A stretch of 64,000 bases of DNA, taken from assembly GCF_017565405.1 (NCBI RefSeq), contig NZ_JAGEKR010000010.1, positions 265,633 through 329,632 on the forward strand. Reading direction: 5' to 3'. This stretch comes from Allobranchiibius sp. CTAmp26. GTDB lineage: Bacteria; Actinomycetota; Actinomycetes; Actinomycetales; Dermatophilaceae. Positions 9,311 through 16,319 of the stretch are shown here, in pieces. The first letter of the stretch is position 1. Each line of letters opens with the position of its first letter. A program made the position numbers and the translations under genes. The notes under the pieces were generated by a model. That model did no database searches, was not told the origin of the DNA, and saw only the letters and a program-made list of their open reading frames with translations.

Positions 9311-9735
9311 CGAACCCTCCGTTCCGGTGCGCCGACCTGGTCGGCGGTGAGGACGTGCACGGTGACGTCCACACGACGTACGTCGCTGCCGGACAGGCGG
9401 GTGGTCTCCGTGCGCACCTGATCGCGAGCAGTGGAGGCGATGTCCTCGACCACTCCGGGCCAGGCCACGGCGATGTCCAGGGTGATCCAGCTGGAAGCAC
9501 CGCGAATGCTCACCTCGGCGTGCGGATATCCGCGGCCACGCAGCTTGTCCATGTTGGAGCGGTAGTTCACCGTGCCGGCTACGTCGGCGGCGATGTGTTC
9601 GGCCAGGTGCTCGATGGCGGCAGAGCGCACATCCAAGATGCCGCGGGTCGACGGTTCGCTGGCCTGCTCGGAGGTTTTCGGTGAGGTGCGGGCGGCCGAC
9701 TCCTGAACGGCGCCCCCCGCAGATGAGTCACTCAC
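9307..9735 (-). CDS. Asp23/Gls24-family protein
   Basis: About 142 residues. A disordered Ser/Glu-rich N-terminus is followed by the Asp23/Gls24 fold (IEHLAEHIAADVAG, then WITLDIAVAWPGVVEDIA and VDVTVHVLTADQV). Asp23 proteins form membrane-associated assemblies during cell-envelope or alkaline stress. GTG starts at 9735 and 9744 are both possible; 9735 overlaps the upstream stop. The C-terminal VRR stop overlaps the next gene by four bases. Confidence 0.8.
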   Translation of the reverse strand: MSDSSAGGAVQESAARTSPKTSEQASEPSTRGILDVRSAAIEHLAEHIAADVAGTVNYRSNMDKLRGRGYPHAEVSIRGASSWITLDIAVAWPGVVEDIASTARDQVRTETTRLSGSDVRRVDVTVHVLTADQVGAPERRVR

Positions 9736-9904
9736 GCTTGCCACGGACCAACGCCGCCAAGTCCAGTTCGCCGTCGACCTGGGCGCCGACGAGGTAGCCG
9801 ATCACACCCAGCACGAGAGCGAGCAGGAAACCGGTGAAGCCGTCGATCGCGATCGCGATCGCCATCAGCAGTCCGGCGAGCAGTCCAAGAGCGGAGCGTG
9901 TCAT
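9728..9904 (-). CDS. Small two-helix membrane protein (DUF2273-like)
   Basis: 58 residues with two hydrophobic segments (about 4-20 and 23-43) joined by DGFTG, then a charged tail (LDLAALVRGKRE). Small integral membrane proteins of this size (DUF2273 type) commonly sit in Asp23 operons. A very good AAGGAG ribosome site lies before the ATG, which suggests it is made in larger amounts than its neighbours. The coding end overlaps the following Asp23 gene. Confidence 0.78.
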   Translation of the reverse strand: MTRSALGLLAGLLMAIAIAIDGFTGFLLALVLGVIGYLVGAQVDGELDLAALVRGKRE

Positions 9905-9951
9905 GAGAGTTCTCCTTAGGAGAGTTCGGTGGTGCTGAACGGGTGTGGGGG

Positions 9952-10251
9952 TCATAGCCGGCCGTACCGGCGCGACCCTGGCCACCCGGCGGGAAGGATC
10001 CGGCGCATCGTGCGCACTGCTCGGCGGGTGTTGCCGCGCACCGACGACAGACGCCCGTGGCGCACGATGTCGGGCACAGGCCCGTGACCCGCAGCATGCG
10101 GGGCACCGGAGACGACACCGAACTGGTGGTCGATCAGTGCCATTGCGGCCAGGTACTCCTGCGGGTCGCCCCCCAGATCCGGGTGCAACCGACGCGCGAC
10201 TGCACGTCGCGCCGCAGCGTGATCTGGGGTGCGGTCCGCGTCGGAGTTCAT
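9952..10251 (-). CDS. Small J-domain-like protein in the Asp23 operon
   Basis: 99 residues. The first half reads ARRAVARRLHPDLGGDP followed by a helix (EYLAAMALIDHQF). The HPD tripeptide between two helices, followed by xGG, is the J-domain signature that stimulates DnaK-type ATPases. The second half is Arg/Gly-rich and without recognised motif. No Gly/Phe or zinc region is present, so it is not DnaJ itself. The ATG overlaps the stop of the Asp23 gene upstream. The J-domain reading is inference from the motif and spacing. Confidence 0.6.
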   Translation of the reverse strand: MNSDADRTPDHAAARRAVARRLHPDLGGDPQEYLAAMALIDHQFGVVSGAPHAAGHGPVPDIVRHGRLSSVRGNTRRAVRTMRRILPAGWPGSRRYGRL

Positions 10252-10565
10252 CGACCCTGGTCGTCGGCAGCGGCAACGTCCTCGATGGTGACGTCCACCC
10301 GGCCGGGTGCGACCCGTTGGACGGCGGTCCGCACAGCCTGCGCCGTGGTCATGGCCGTGGCTCCCCAGGCGAGGACGATGTGCACGTCGTACCCGTCGTT
10401 CAACGTGCGGACCCCGGCAACGCGACGTCCGGGCAGGTAGGTCGCGACCTCACCGAACGCCCCCGCATGCAGGCCGTGCACACCAGGCGTGGCCAGCACC
10501 GCGTCCGTGATGACGTCGGCGATCTGTGCCGAGCCGCCCTGCGGCTCAGCACAGTCACTCGACAC
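10248..10565 (-). CDS. Asp23/Gls24-family protein, short
   Basis: 105 residues from a GTG that overlaps the end of the preceding gene. The Asp23 pattern is seen as IADVITDAVLATPGVHGL, then GYDVHIVLAWG and VDVTIEDV. It is shorter than the first copy and lacks the N-terminal disordered region. Three Asp23-type proteins in one operon suggest a hetero-assembly at the membrane, an inference from known Asp23-AmaP behaviour. Confidence 0.75.
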   Translation of the reverse strand: MSSDCAEPQGGSAQIADVITDAVLATPGVHGLHAGAFGEVATYLPGRRVAGVRTLNDGYDVHIVLAWGATAMTTAQAVRTAVQRVAPGRVDVTIEDVAAADDQGR

Positions 10566-11067
10566 GCGACTGCTGCTGCGAATCGTCGTCGTCGGATCCG
10601 TCGTCCAGGAACACGTCGTGCACCGTGATGTTGACCTCGGTCACTTCCAGCCCGGTCATCTGCTCGACACTGGAGATCACGTTGCGGCGTACACCTGCGG
10701 CAAGGTCCACGATCGCGACGCCGTACTCGGCGACCAGGTCGACGTCGACCGCGGCCTGCCGCTCCCCGACCTCCACCGTGACGCCCTGGGAGTGGTTGGT
10801 GCGTGACCCGGGGATCCGGTCGCGCAGTGCGCCCACGGCCCGTGCCGCTCCGCCACCGAGGGCATGCACTCCCGACACCTCGCGGGTGGAGATGCCGGCG
10901 ATCTTCGCCACGACCGTGTCGGCGATGGACGTACTGCCCTGCGAAGTCACCAGCGGGCTGTCGGCCTCGCGGGTGGATACCTCCGAACTGCTCTTGCTGG
11001 AGGCAGGCTTCGCCGAGGTGGGGGTTTTCGCGGTGCCGGCCGACGAGCCGGCGTGGGTGTCTGTCAT
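10555..11067 (-). CDS. Asp23/Gls24-family protein, first gene of the alkaline-shock operon
   Basis: 170 residues. A Ser/Thr/Lys-rich N-terminus of about 45 residues precedes a full Asp23/Gls24 domain (SIADTVVAKIAGISTREVSGVHAL, given here as start of domain; later VTVEVGERQAAVDVDLV and VTEVNITVHDVF). The end is acidic (DDGSDDDD). AAGG lies about 8 bases before the ATG. The gene leads a co-directional run of seven overlapping or close genes to 8184 and faces the TetR gene across a perfect inverted repeat. Confidence 0.85.
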   Translation of the reverse strand: MTDTHAGSSAGTAKTPTSAKPASSKSSSEVSTREADSPLVTSQGSTSIADTVVAKIAGISTREVSGVHALGGGAARAVGALRDRIPGSRTNHSQGVTVEVGERQAAVDVDLVAEYGVAIVDLAAGVRRNVISSVEQMTGLEVTEVNITVHDVFLDDGSDDDDSQQQSRVE

Positions 11068-11194
11068 GGCTGCTGCCTTCGATAGCTGTGGATGTTCACG
11101 AGAGGTCTCGATGTTTCGGCGGTGCGGCGTTCGGCCACGATCGGTCGGCTGCCTGCTGCCGCATGACCATCACCAGGTCTGGGGCGACGAGTCG

Positions 11195-11234
11195 TTGTGT
11201 ACACCGTATACGGAAAAGCGTACGGTGTACACAA
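11195..11234. promoter_or_regulatory. Perfect 14-bp inverted repeat, TetR operator between divergent genes
   Basis: Arms TTGTGTACACCGTA (11195-11208) and its exact complement (11221-11234) flank a 12-base spacer. Each arm itself contains the 8-bp palindrome GTGTACAC, with centres 28 bp apart. On the minus strand TTGTGT and GTATAC are 17 bases apart, so the site may overlap the promoter of the Asp23 operon. The obvious ligand is the TetR protein encoded at 11325. Confidence 0.7.
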
Positions 11235-11324
11235 GCGTTGTCGCTGCCGTGCCGCGAACGGGCGAACGGTCGTCGGGGAGGCCTGATCCCAAATCGAGAC
11301 CGGACCAGCACACCGCGGAGCAGG

Positions 11325-12188
11325 ATGGACCTGCAAAGGTCAGGTGGTGTGGTGAGACAACTCAAGGACGGTTCGAGCACTGGCGCACGGCGGCGGCTCT
11401 CCCTGGGACAGATCGTGACGGCGACGGTGGCCATGATCGACGAGGAGGGCATCGCCGCCGCCTCGATGCGCACTGTGGCGCGCCGCCTGCGCGTGCAACC
11501 GATGGCCTTGTACCGGTACGTCGAGAACCGCGAGGACCTGTTCGACGCGGTGGTGGACCACATCGTGAACGAGCTCGATCACGACCCGGATATTCCGAGA
11601 GCCACCACCGAGACCGATTGGCGGTCCTATCTGGCGGGCCTGGCGTGGGGAGTGCGCCGGTACGCGCGCGCCCACCCCCACGCGTTCCCGCTGGTCGCGA
11701 CACGTCCACCGAGTGCACCGTGGATCAACCCCCCGCTGCGGTCCTTGCGCTGGATCGAGACGCTGCTGCAGCACCTGTCGGAGGCGGGGTTCACCGATGA
11801 ACAGGTGCTGTTCACCTACCGCTCCTTCAACAGCTTCCTTCTCGGCCACCTCCTGCTGGAGACGAGTGCCATGGTGATCTACGACCCCCGACCGGGCGAC
11901 GGATCCTTCCAAGCCGGCGACGACAGCGGGACCCACGATCCGGTCGACCCGACCGACCCCGTCCCGGGGTCCATCAGCCCCACCCGTACCACCGGTGAAC
12001 GGGAGGAGATCGCCGCGGCTGTGGGCGAGGACACCGGCGAGCTCGTCGGCGTCGACCCGGACGAATACCCCGTCATCCACCGCCTGCGGGAAGGTCTGAC
12101 GGAGGACCGGTTCGAGGCCGAGTTCGGTGCCGGGCTGGACATCCTCCTCAGCCGGATCGAGGCCGAGCTCACCGGCGGGGCCGTCTGA
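11325..12188 (+). CDS. TetR-family transcriptional regulator
   Basis: 287 residues. The N-terminal helix-turn-helix reads MRTVARRLRVQPMALYRYVENREDL, a typical TetR recognition region (given in part: RTVARRLRV, MALYRYV). The long C-terminal ligand domain resembles the TetR_C class and carries an acidic Asp/Pro-rich insertion around residues 195-235. Start chosen at the ATG with GGAG 4-5 bases upstream. It is divergent from the Asp23 operon and shares the inverted repeat at 11195-11234, so it most likely represses both itself and that operon. Confidence 0.88.
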   Translation: MDLQRSGGVVRQLKDGSSTGARRRLSLGQIVTATVAMIDEEGIAAASMRTVARRLRVQPMALYRYVENREDLFDAVVDHIVNELDHDPDIPRATTETDWRSYLAGLAWGVRRYARAHPHAFPLVATRPPSAPWINPPLRSLRWIETLLQHLSEAGFTDEQVLFTYRSFNSFLLGHLLLETSAMVIYDPRPGDGSFQAGDDSGTHDPVDPTDPVPGSISPTRTTGEREEIAAAVGEDTGELVGVDPDEYPVIHRLREGLTEDRFEAEFGAGLDILLSRIEAELTGGAV

Positions 12189-12203
12189 CCTGCGCCGAGT
12201 GAC

Positions 12204-12662
12204 TCACCCGGCGCCGTTGGCTTCACGCAGTGACCGGACCATGCTGCGCAGGATCCTGAGTGCGTCGGACTGCTCGTCCGCCGTCAGACCACTCAGCATC
12301 CTGACCTCAACGGACCGGATTGCGGCGGTCGCCTTCGCGAGGCTCCGCCGACCACGTGGCGTGAGCCGCGCGGGAAGGACCTTTCCCACAGCGGCCTCCG
12401 CCGGCCTGGTGACGTAGCCGTCACGTTCCAGGGCCTGCAGCAGCACGTTCATCGACTGCCGCGTCACGAACGCGCCCCGTGCGAGCGCGGAGTTCGACAG
12501 GCCCGGACGCTGTGCAAGCAACTCGAGGCACGAGTAATGCGTCACGGTCATCCCCAGCGGCCGCAGCACCGCCTCCATCTCGGCGCGAAGGGCGCTCGAG
12601 GTCTCCTTGAGCAGGTAACCCAGAGACGTCTTCAGGTCGATGCCGGGTCCGTCTTGACTCAT
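12204..12662 (-). CDS. MarR-family transcriptional regulator
   Basis: 152 residues with a winged-helix core (LSNSALARGAFVTRQSMNVLL, cited as the SALARGAFVTRQS recognition region) and a wing (RLTPRGRRSL). The ATG is the first codon next to a palindromic operator (12662-12677), so the protein is probably autoregulated. It is divergent from the small VOC-family gene at 12725, its likely target. Confidence 0.88.
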   Translation of the reverse strand: MSQDGPGIDLKTSLGYLLKETSSALRAEMEAVLRPLGMTVTHYSCLELLAQRPGLSNSALARGAFVTRQSMNVLLQALERDGYVTRPAEAAVGKVLPARLTPRGRRSLAKATAAIRSVEVRMLSGLTADEQSDALRILRSMVRSLREANGAG

Positions 12663-12677
12663 GTCAGCATTCTGACA
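12662..12677. promoter_or_regulatory. MarR operator site 1
   Basis: Perfect palindrome TGTCAG-CATT-CTGACA touching the marR start codon. It pairs with an equivalent site at 12690-12705; centres are 28 bp apart. Confidence 0.75.
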
Positions 12678-12689
12678 TAGCTTCTCCTA

Positions 12690-12705
12690 TGTCAGTCTTC
12701 TGACA
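12690..12705. promoter_or_regulatory. MarR operator site 2
   Basis: Perfect palindrome TGTCAG-TCTT-CTGACA with the same half-sites as site 1, 20 bases upstream of the VOC gene start. Confidence 0.75.
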
Positions 12706-12724
12706 CGAACAGGAAGAAGATCAC

Positions 12725-13093
12725 ATGCCCGTCACCGGCCCAGATTTCATCTCCCTCCAGGCACGAGACCTCTCTGCCTCCCAGGCGTTCTACGAGCACT
12801 ACCTCGGTCTCGTCCGCTCCCCAGCCGGCCCTCCCCATGCCGTCGTCTTCGATACGACGCCGATCGCGTTCGCCCTACGAGACGTCGTTCCCGGCACCGA
12901 CCTCGCGTCCGTCGCGCAACCCGGCATCGGCGCCGCAATCTGGCTCCACGCCACCGACGTGCAGGCCATCCACGACGCGCTCGCCGCCGACGGCCACACG
13001 ATCGTCACGGCACCGATCGACGGGCCGTTCGGTCGCACCTTCACGTTCGCCGACCCCGACGGCTACCAGGTCACCCTCCACGACCGGGCCTAG
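12725..13093 (+). CDS. VOC-superfamily (glyoxalase/bleomycin-resistance-like) protein
   Basis: 122 residues with the two beta-alpha-beta-beta-beta modules of a VOC fold: FISLQARDLSASQAFYEHYLG opens module one (motif RDLSASQAFYE), and FADPDGYQVTLHD ends module two. A metal-binding Glu or His set cannot be assigned with certainty. AGGAAGAAG lies 7 bases upstream of the ATG. Control by the adjacent MarR suggests detoxification of a small ligand. Confidence 0.85.
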   Translation: MPVTGPDFISLQARDLSASQAFYEHYLGLVRSPAGPPHAVVFDTTPIAFALRDVVPGTDLASVAQPGIGAAIWLHATDVQAIHDALAADGHTIVTAPIDGPFGRTFTFADPDGYQVTLHDRA

Positions 13094-13158
13094 GAGGATC
13101 AGCGCCTCGACCAGGGGGCGCCCTGTCACATTTCGCCCCACCGACCTGCCTGCGACGC

Positions 13159-13164
13159 CATACT
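13159..13164 (+). promoter_or_regulatory. -10 element of leaderless gene at 13172
   Basis: CATACT, 7 bases before the ATG. Confidence 0.45.
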
Positions 13165-13171
13165 TCGCGGT

Positions 13172-13630
13172 ATGCGGTGGACGATGTGGATCTCAGGGGC
13201 GACAGGGGTCGTGGCGGTTGCGACCGCCGGGGCGGGCTTCGTGCACGCACCGCACACGACGGTCGCGCTGCCCGGCGCGCAGGCCTCGCCCGCCACGGTG
13301 ATCCGCACCTACGTGCGCGCGATCAACGACCGCGACTACTCCACGGCGAACGCGATCCAGCTGCGCGGTCCTCGCATCGAGGACCACGGTTGGTTCGACG
13401 CCCCCTCGATCCGGCACCTGAACGTCACCCACGTCACTCCCGTCTACAGCGGAAAGGACGTCCCGAGCAGTTCGGTGACCAGCTTCAAGCAGGTCGTCGA
13501 GGTCGACATCCGCGGGCAGTTCCATCACTGGGACGACGGCCTGCCGGGTGGCGATCACATGGTGTCCTACTACCTGGGGCGCAACACGGACGCGCAACGG
13601 TGGCGGATCGTCGACGAAGGGCAGGGCTGA
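13172..13630 (+). CDS. Secreted protein of unknown function, NTF2-like pattern
   Basis: 152 residues. An N-terminal signal (MRWTMWISGATGVVAVATAG) ends in AGAGFVHA. The mature part starts with SPATVIRTYVRAINDRDYSTA, the helix pattern of NTF2-like/SnoaL or DUF4829 proteins (motif IRTYVRAINDRDYSTA), followed by strands. I do not recognise a specific family. The gene is probably leaderless. Confidence 0.7.
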   Translation: MRWTMWISGATGVVAVATAGAGFVHAPHTTVALPGAQASPATVIRTYVRAINDRDYSTANAIQLRGPRIEDHGWFDAPSIRHLNVTHVTPVYSGKDVPSSSVTSFKQVVEVDIRGQFHHWDDGLPGGDHMVSYYLGRNTDAQRWRIVDEGQG

Positions 13631-13688
13631 GGCCGGATCCGCAGAGCCCGCCGCCCTCCCCGGGGGCGCGTCATCCGGACTAACTGAC

Positions 13689-13694
13689 TACGGT
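13689..13694 (+). promoter_or_regulatory. -10 element of leaderless aldo/keto reductase gene
   Basis: TACGGT, 7 bases before the ATG at 13702. Confidence 0.5.
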
Positions 13695-13701
13695 CGCAAA
13701 C

Positions 13702-14706
13702 ATGGACTTCCGATACCTCGGCAACAGCGGACTGAAGATCTCCGAGATCACCTACGGCAACTGGCTGACCCACGGCTCCCAGGTCGAGGACGACATGGCG
13801 GTGCGGTGCGTGCGCGCGGCCCTGGACGCCGGCATCACCACCTTCGACACCGCCGACGTCTACGCGAACGGCGCCGCGGAGAGCGTGCTCGGCCGGGCCC
13901 TGGCCGGCGAACGCCGCGAGGGGATCGAGATCTTCACCAAGGTCTACTTCCCGACGGGTCTGAAGAAGCACAACGACACCGGCTTGTCCCGCAAGCACAT
14001 CCGCGACTCGATCGACGCCTCGCTGCGACGGCTGCGCACCGATTACATCGACCTGTATCAGGCGCACCGCTACGACCACGAGACGCCGCTGGAGGAGACG
14101 ATGCAGGCGTTCGCCGACGTCGTGCGGTCCGGCAAGGCCCTCTACATCGGGGTCAGTGAGTGGACCGCGGAGCAGCTGCGGGCCGGGCACGAGCTCGCGC
14201 AGGAGCTCGGCATCCAGCTCATCTCCAACCAGCCGCAGTACTCCATGCTCTGGCGGGTCATCGAGGACCAGGTCGTGCCCACGTCCAAGGAGCTGGGCAT
14301 CTCCCAGATCGTCTGGTCCCCCATCGCGCAGGGCATTCTCACCGGCAAGTACCAGCCCGGCCAGCAGCCGCCGGCGGACAGCCGCGCCGCCGACGAGAAG
14401 GGCGGTGCCGACATGATCAAGCGCTTCATGAACGACGAAACCCTTACGGCTGTGCAGAAACTCGTGCCCATCGCCAAGGACCAGAATCTCTCGATGGCAC
14501 AGCTCGCGGTCGCCTGGGTGCTGCATAACGACAACGTCGCAGCCGCCCTCATCGGCGCGTCGAAGCCGGAGCAGGTCACCGACAACGCAGGCGCCGCCGG
14601 CGTCACCCTCGCACCCGAGGTCCTCACCTCGATCGACGAGGCGCTGGGTGGGCTCCCCGAGAAGGACGCCGGTAAGACGAGCTCACCCAAGGAACGTCTC
14701 GTTTGA
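13702..14706 (+). CDS. Aldo/keto reductase
   Basis: 334 residues, TIM-barrel AKR of the Kv-beta/YghZ-like type. It opens with FRYLGNSGLKISEITYGNW. The catalytic tetrad is visible as D (FDTADVY), Tyr (DVYANG), Lys (FTKVYF) and His (YQAHRYD). The NADPH-binding end reads GASKPEQV. The physiological carbonyl substrate is unknown. Transcription appears leaderless. Confidence 0.92.
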   Translation: MDFRYLGNSGLKISEITYGNWLTHGSQVEDDMAVRCVRAALDAGITTFDTADVYANGAAESVLGRALAGERREGIEIFTKVYFPTGLKKHNDTGLSRKHIRDSIDASLRRLRTDYIDLYQAHRYDHETPLEETMQAFADVVRSGKALYIGVSEWTAEQLRAGHELAQELGIQLISNQPQYSMLWRVIEDQVVPTSKELGISQIVWSPIAQGILTGKYQPGQQPPADSRAADEKGGADMIKRFMNDETLTAVQKLVPIAKDQNLSMAQLAVAWVLHNDNVAAALIGASKPEQVTDNAGAAGVTLAPEVLTSIDEALGGLPEKDAGKTSSPKERLV

Positions 14707-14759
14707 GGCACGAATGCCCTCGGGCGTTTCCAGCCTGAGCAATTCCTGAACATCCTCGC

Positions 14760-14765
14760 TACGCT
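14760..14765 (+). promoter_or_regulatory. -10 element of leaderless APC permease gene
   Basis: TACGCT, 6 bases before the ATG at 14772. Confidence 0.5.
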
Positions 14766-14771
14766 CCGGCG

Positions 14772-16283
14772 ATGGGATTCTCCACGCTGGTGCGGACCAA
14801 GGATGTCGAGACCGTCATCCACCAGAACGACGAGGGCGGTGCGGACCACCACGCGAGGCTCGGCAAGAGCCTCGGCGCCCGGGACCTGATGGGTTTCGGG
14901 ATCGGCATCGTGATCGGCACCGGCATCTTCACCCTGACGGGAGTGGAGGCCAAGAACCACGCCGGTCCGGCGGTGGTGATCTCCTTCGCGATCGCAGGGG
15001 TCATCAGCATGCTCGCGGCGCTCTGCTACGCCGAGCTCGCCGCGGCGGTGCCGACCGCCGGCAGTTCCTACACGTACGCGTACACGACGATCGGTGAGAT
15101 CTTCGCCTGGATCATCGCGTGGGACCTGATCCTGGAGTTCGCCCTGGGCGCGGCGGTGGTCGCGCGCGGTTGGTCCGGATACCTGCAGTCGTCGTTCAAC
15201 CTGCCGCAGGCGTTCTTCGGTGAGGAGCACTCGGTCGTCAACCTCGGCGCCGTGTTCATCGCCGCAGTCCTGGGCGTGATCGCCGCGGTCGGCATCCGCG
15301 AATCCAAGTGGGTGACCAACGCGTTGGTCGCGATCAAGGTGTCGATCTGCGTCTTCGTCATCGTCGTCGGCATCTTCTTCGTCAAGGCCGCCAACTACAA
15401 GCCCTACATCCCGCCGTCCCGCCCGGACACCTCCGGCAAGTCGGGCCTGTCCCAGCCGCTGTGGCAGTGGGCCTCCGGGTCGCACGCCACGGCGTACGGG
15501 CTCACCGGCGTGCTCGTCGCGACGGCCGTGGTCTTCTTCGCCTACAGCGGTTTCGAGGCGGTGGCCAACCTCGCCGAGGAGACCAAGGACCCCGCCAAGG
15601 ACATGCCGCGCGGCCTCATCGGCACCCTGGTCATCTGCACGGTCCTCTACCTGGCCGTGTGCGCGGTGCTCACCGGGATGGTCAAGTACACCGCCCTGTC
15701 CGAGGGCGCGCCGATCTCGGACGCGTTCAAACAGGTCGGGATGGGCTGGGCCAACGTCGTGATCGGCATCGCTGCGGTCTGTGGTCTGAGCTCGGTGATC
15801 CTCGTCGACATCGTGGCCATGGGCCGGATCGGCTTCGCGCTGTGCCGCGACGGCCTGCTGCCCCCGTCGGTCGGTCAGGTCCATCCGAAGTTCAAGACGC
15901 CGTTCCGGATCACCATCTTCACCACGATCGTGGTCTGCATCCTCGCCGCGTTCGTCCCGCTGGCCACCCTGGCCGAGATGGTCAGCATCGGCACGCTCTT
16001 CGCGTTCGTGGTGGTGGCGATCGCGGTCGCCGTGCTGCGACGTACGAAGCCGAAGATGAAGCGGCCGTTCCGGACTCCCGCGATCCCGTGGCTGCCGATC
16101 GTCTCGGCCGTGTCCTGCGTCGCCCTCATGAGCAGCCTGGCCGTCGAGACCTGGATCCGGTTCCTCATCTGGCTCGTCATCGGACTGCTCGTCTACGTCT
16201 TCTACGGGCGCAAGCACTCCCGCCTCGCGACCGGGGAGAAGGCCATCCCCGGCGTGGACGACGCCGACCCCGTCGACGCCTGA
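14772..16283 (+). CDS. APC-superfamily amino acid permease (CAT-like)
   Basis: 503 residues with about 12-14 membrane helices. The start of helix 1 carries the APC signature GFGIGIVIGTGIF. FFAYSGFEAVANLAEETKDP, the conserved central motif of cationic amino acid transporters, is present (core YSGFEAVANLAEET). It probably takes up an amino acid by proton or cation symport. A Lys-rich cytoplasmic tail ends the protein. It is convergent with the MMPL gene and ends at a shared hairpin. Confidence 0.9.
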   Translation: MGFSTLVRTKDVETVIHQNDEGGADHHARLGKSLGARDLMGFGIGIVIGTGIFTLTGVEAKNHAGPAVVISFAIAGVISMLAALCYAELAAAVPTAGSSYTYAYTTIGEIFAWIIAWDLILEFALGAAVVARGWSGYLQSSFNLPQAFFGEEHSVVNLGAVFIAAVLGVIAAVGIRESKWVTNALVAIKVSICVFVIVVGIFFVKAANYKPYIPPSRPDTSGKSGLSQPLWQWASGSHATAYGLTGVLVATAVVFFAYSGFEAVANLAEETKDPAKDMPRGLIGTLVICTVLYLAVCAVLTGMVKYTALSEGAPISDAFKQVGMGWANVVIGIAAVCGLSSVILVDIVAMGRIGFALCRDGLLPPSVGQVHPKFKTPFRITIFTTIVVCILAAFVPLATLAEMVSIGTLFAFVVVAIAVAVLRRTKPKMKRPFRTPAIPWLPIVSAVSCVALMSSLAVETWIRFLIWLVIGLLVYVFYGRKHSRLATGEKAIPGVDDADPVDA

Positions 16284-16288
16284 CCGGC

Positions 16289-16319
16289 CGCGGGTCGCAC
16301 CTACGAGGTGTGACCCGCG
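16289..16319. terminator. Hairpin terminator between APC permease and MMPL genes
   Basis: 14-base arms (16289-16302 and 16306-16319) with one G-U type mismatch and a 3-base loop. It contains the stop codon of the MMPL gene and can serve both convergent genes. Confidence 0.6.
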
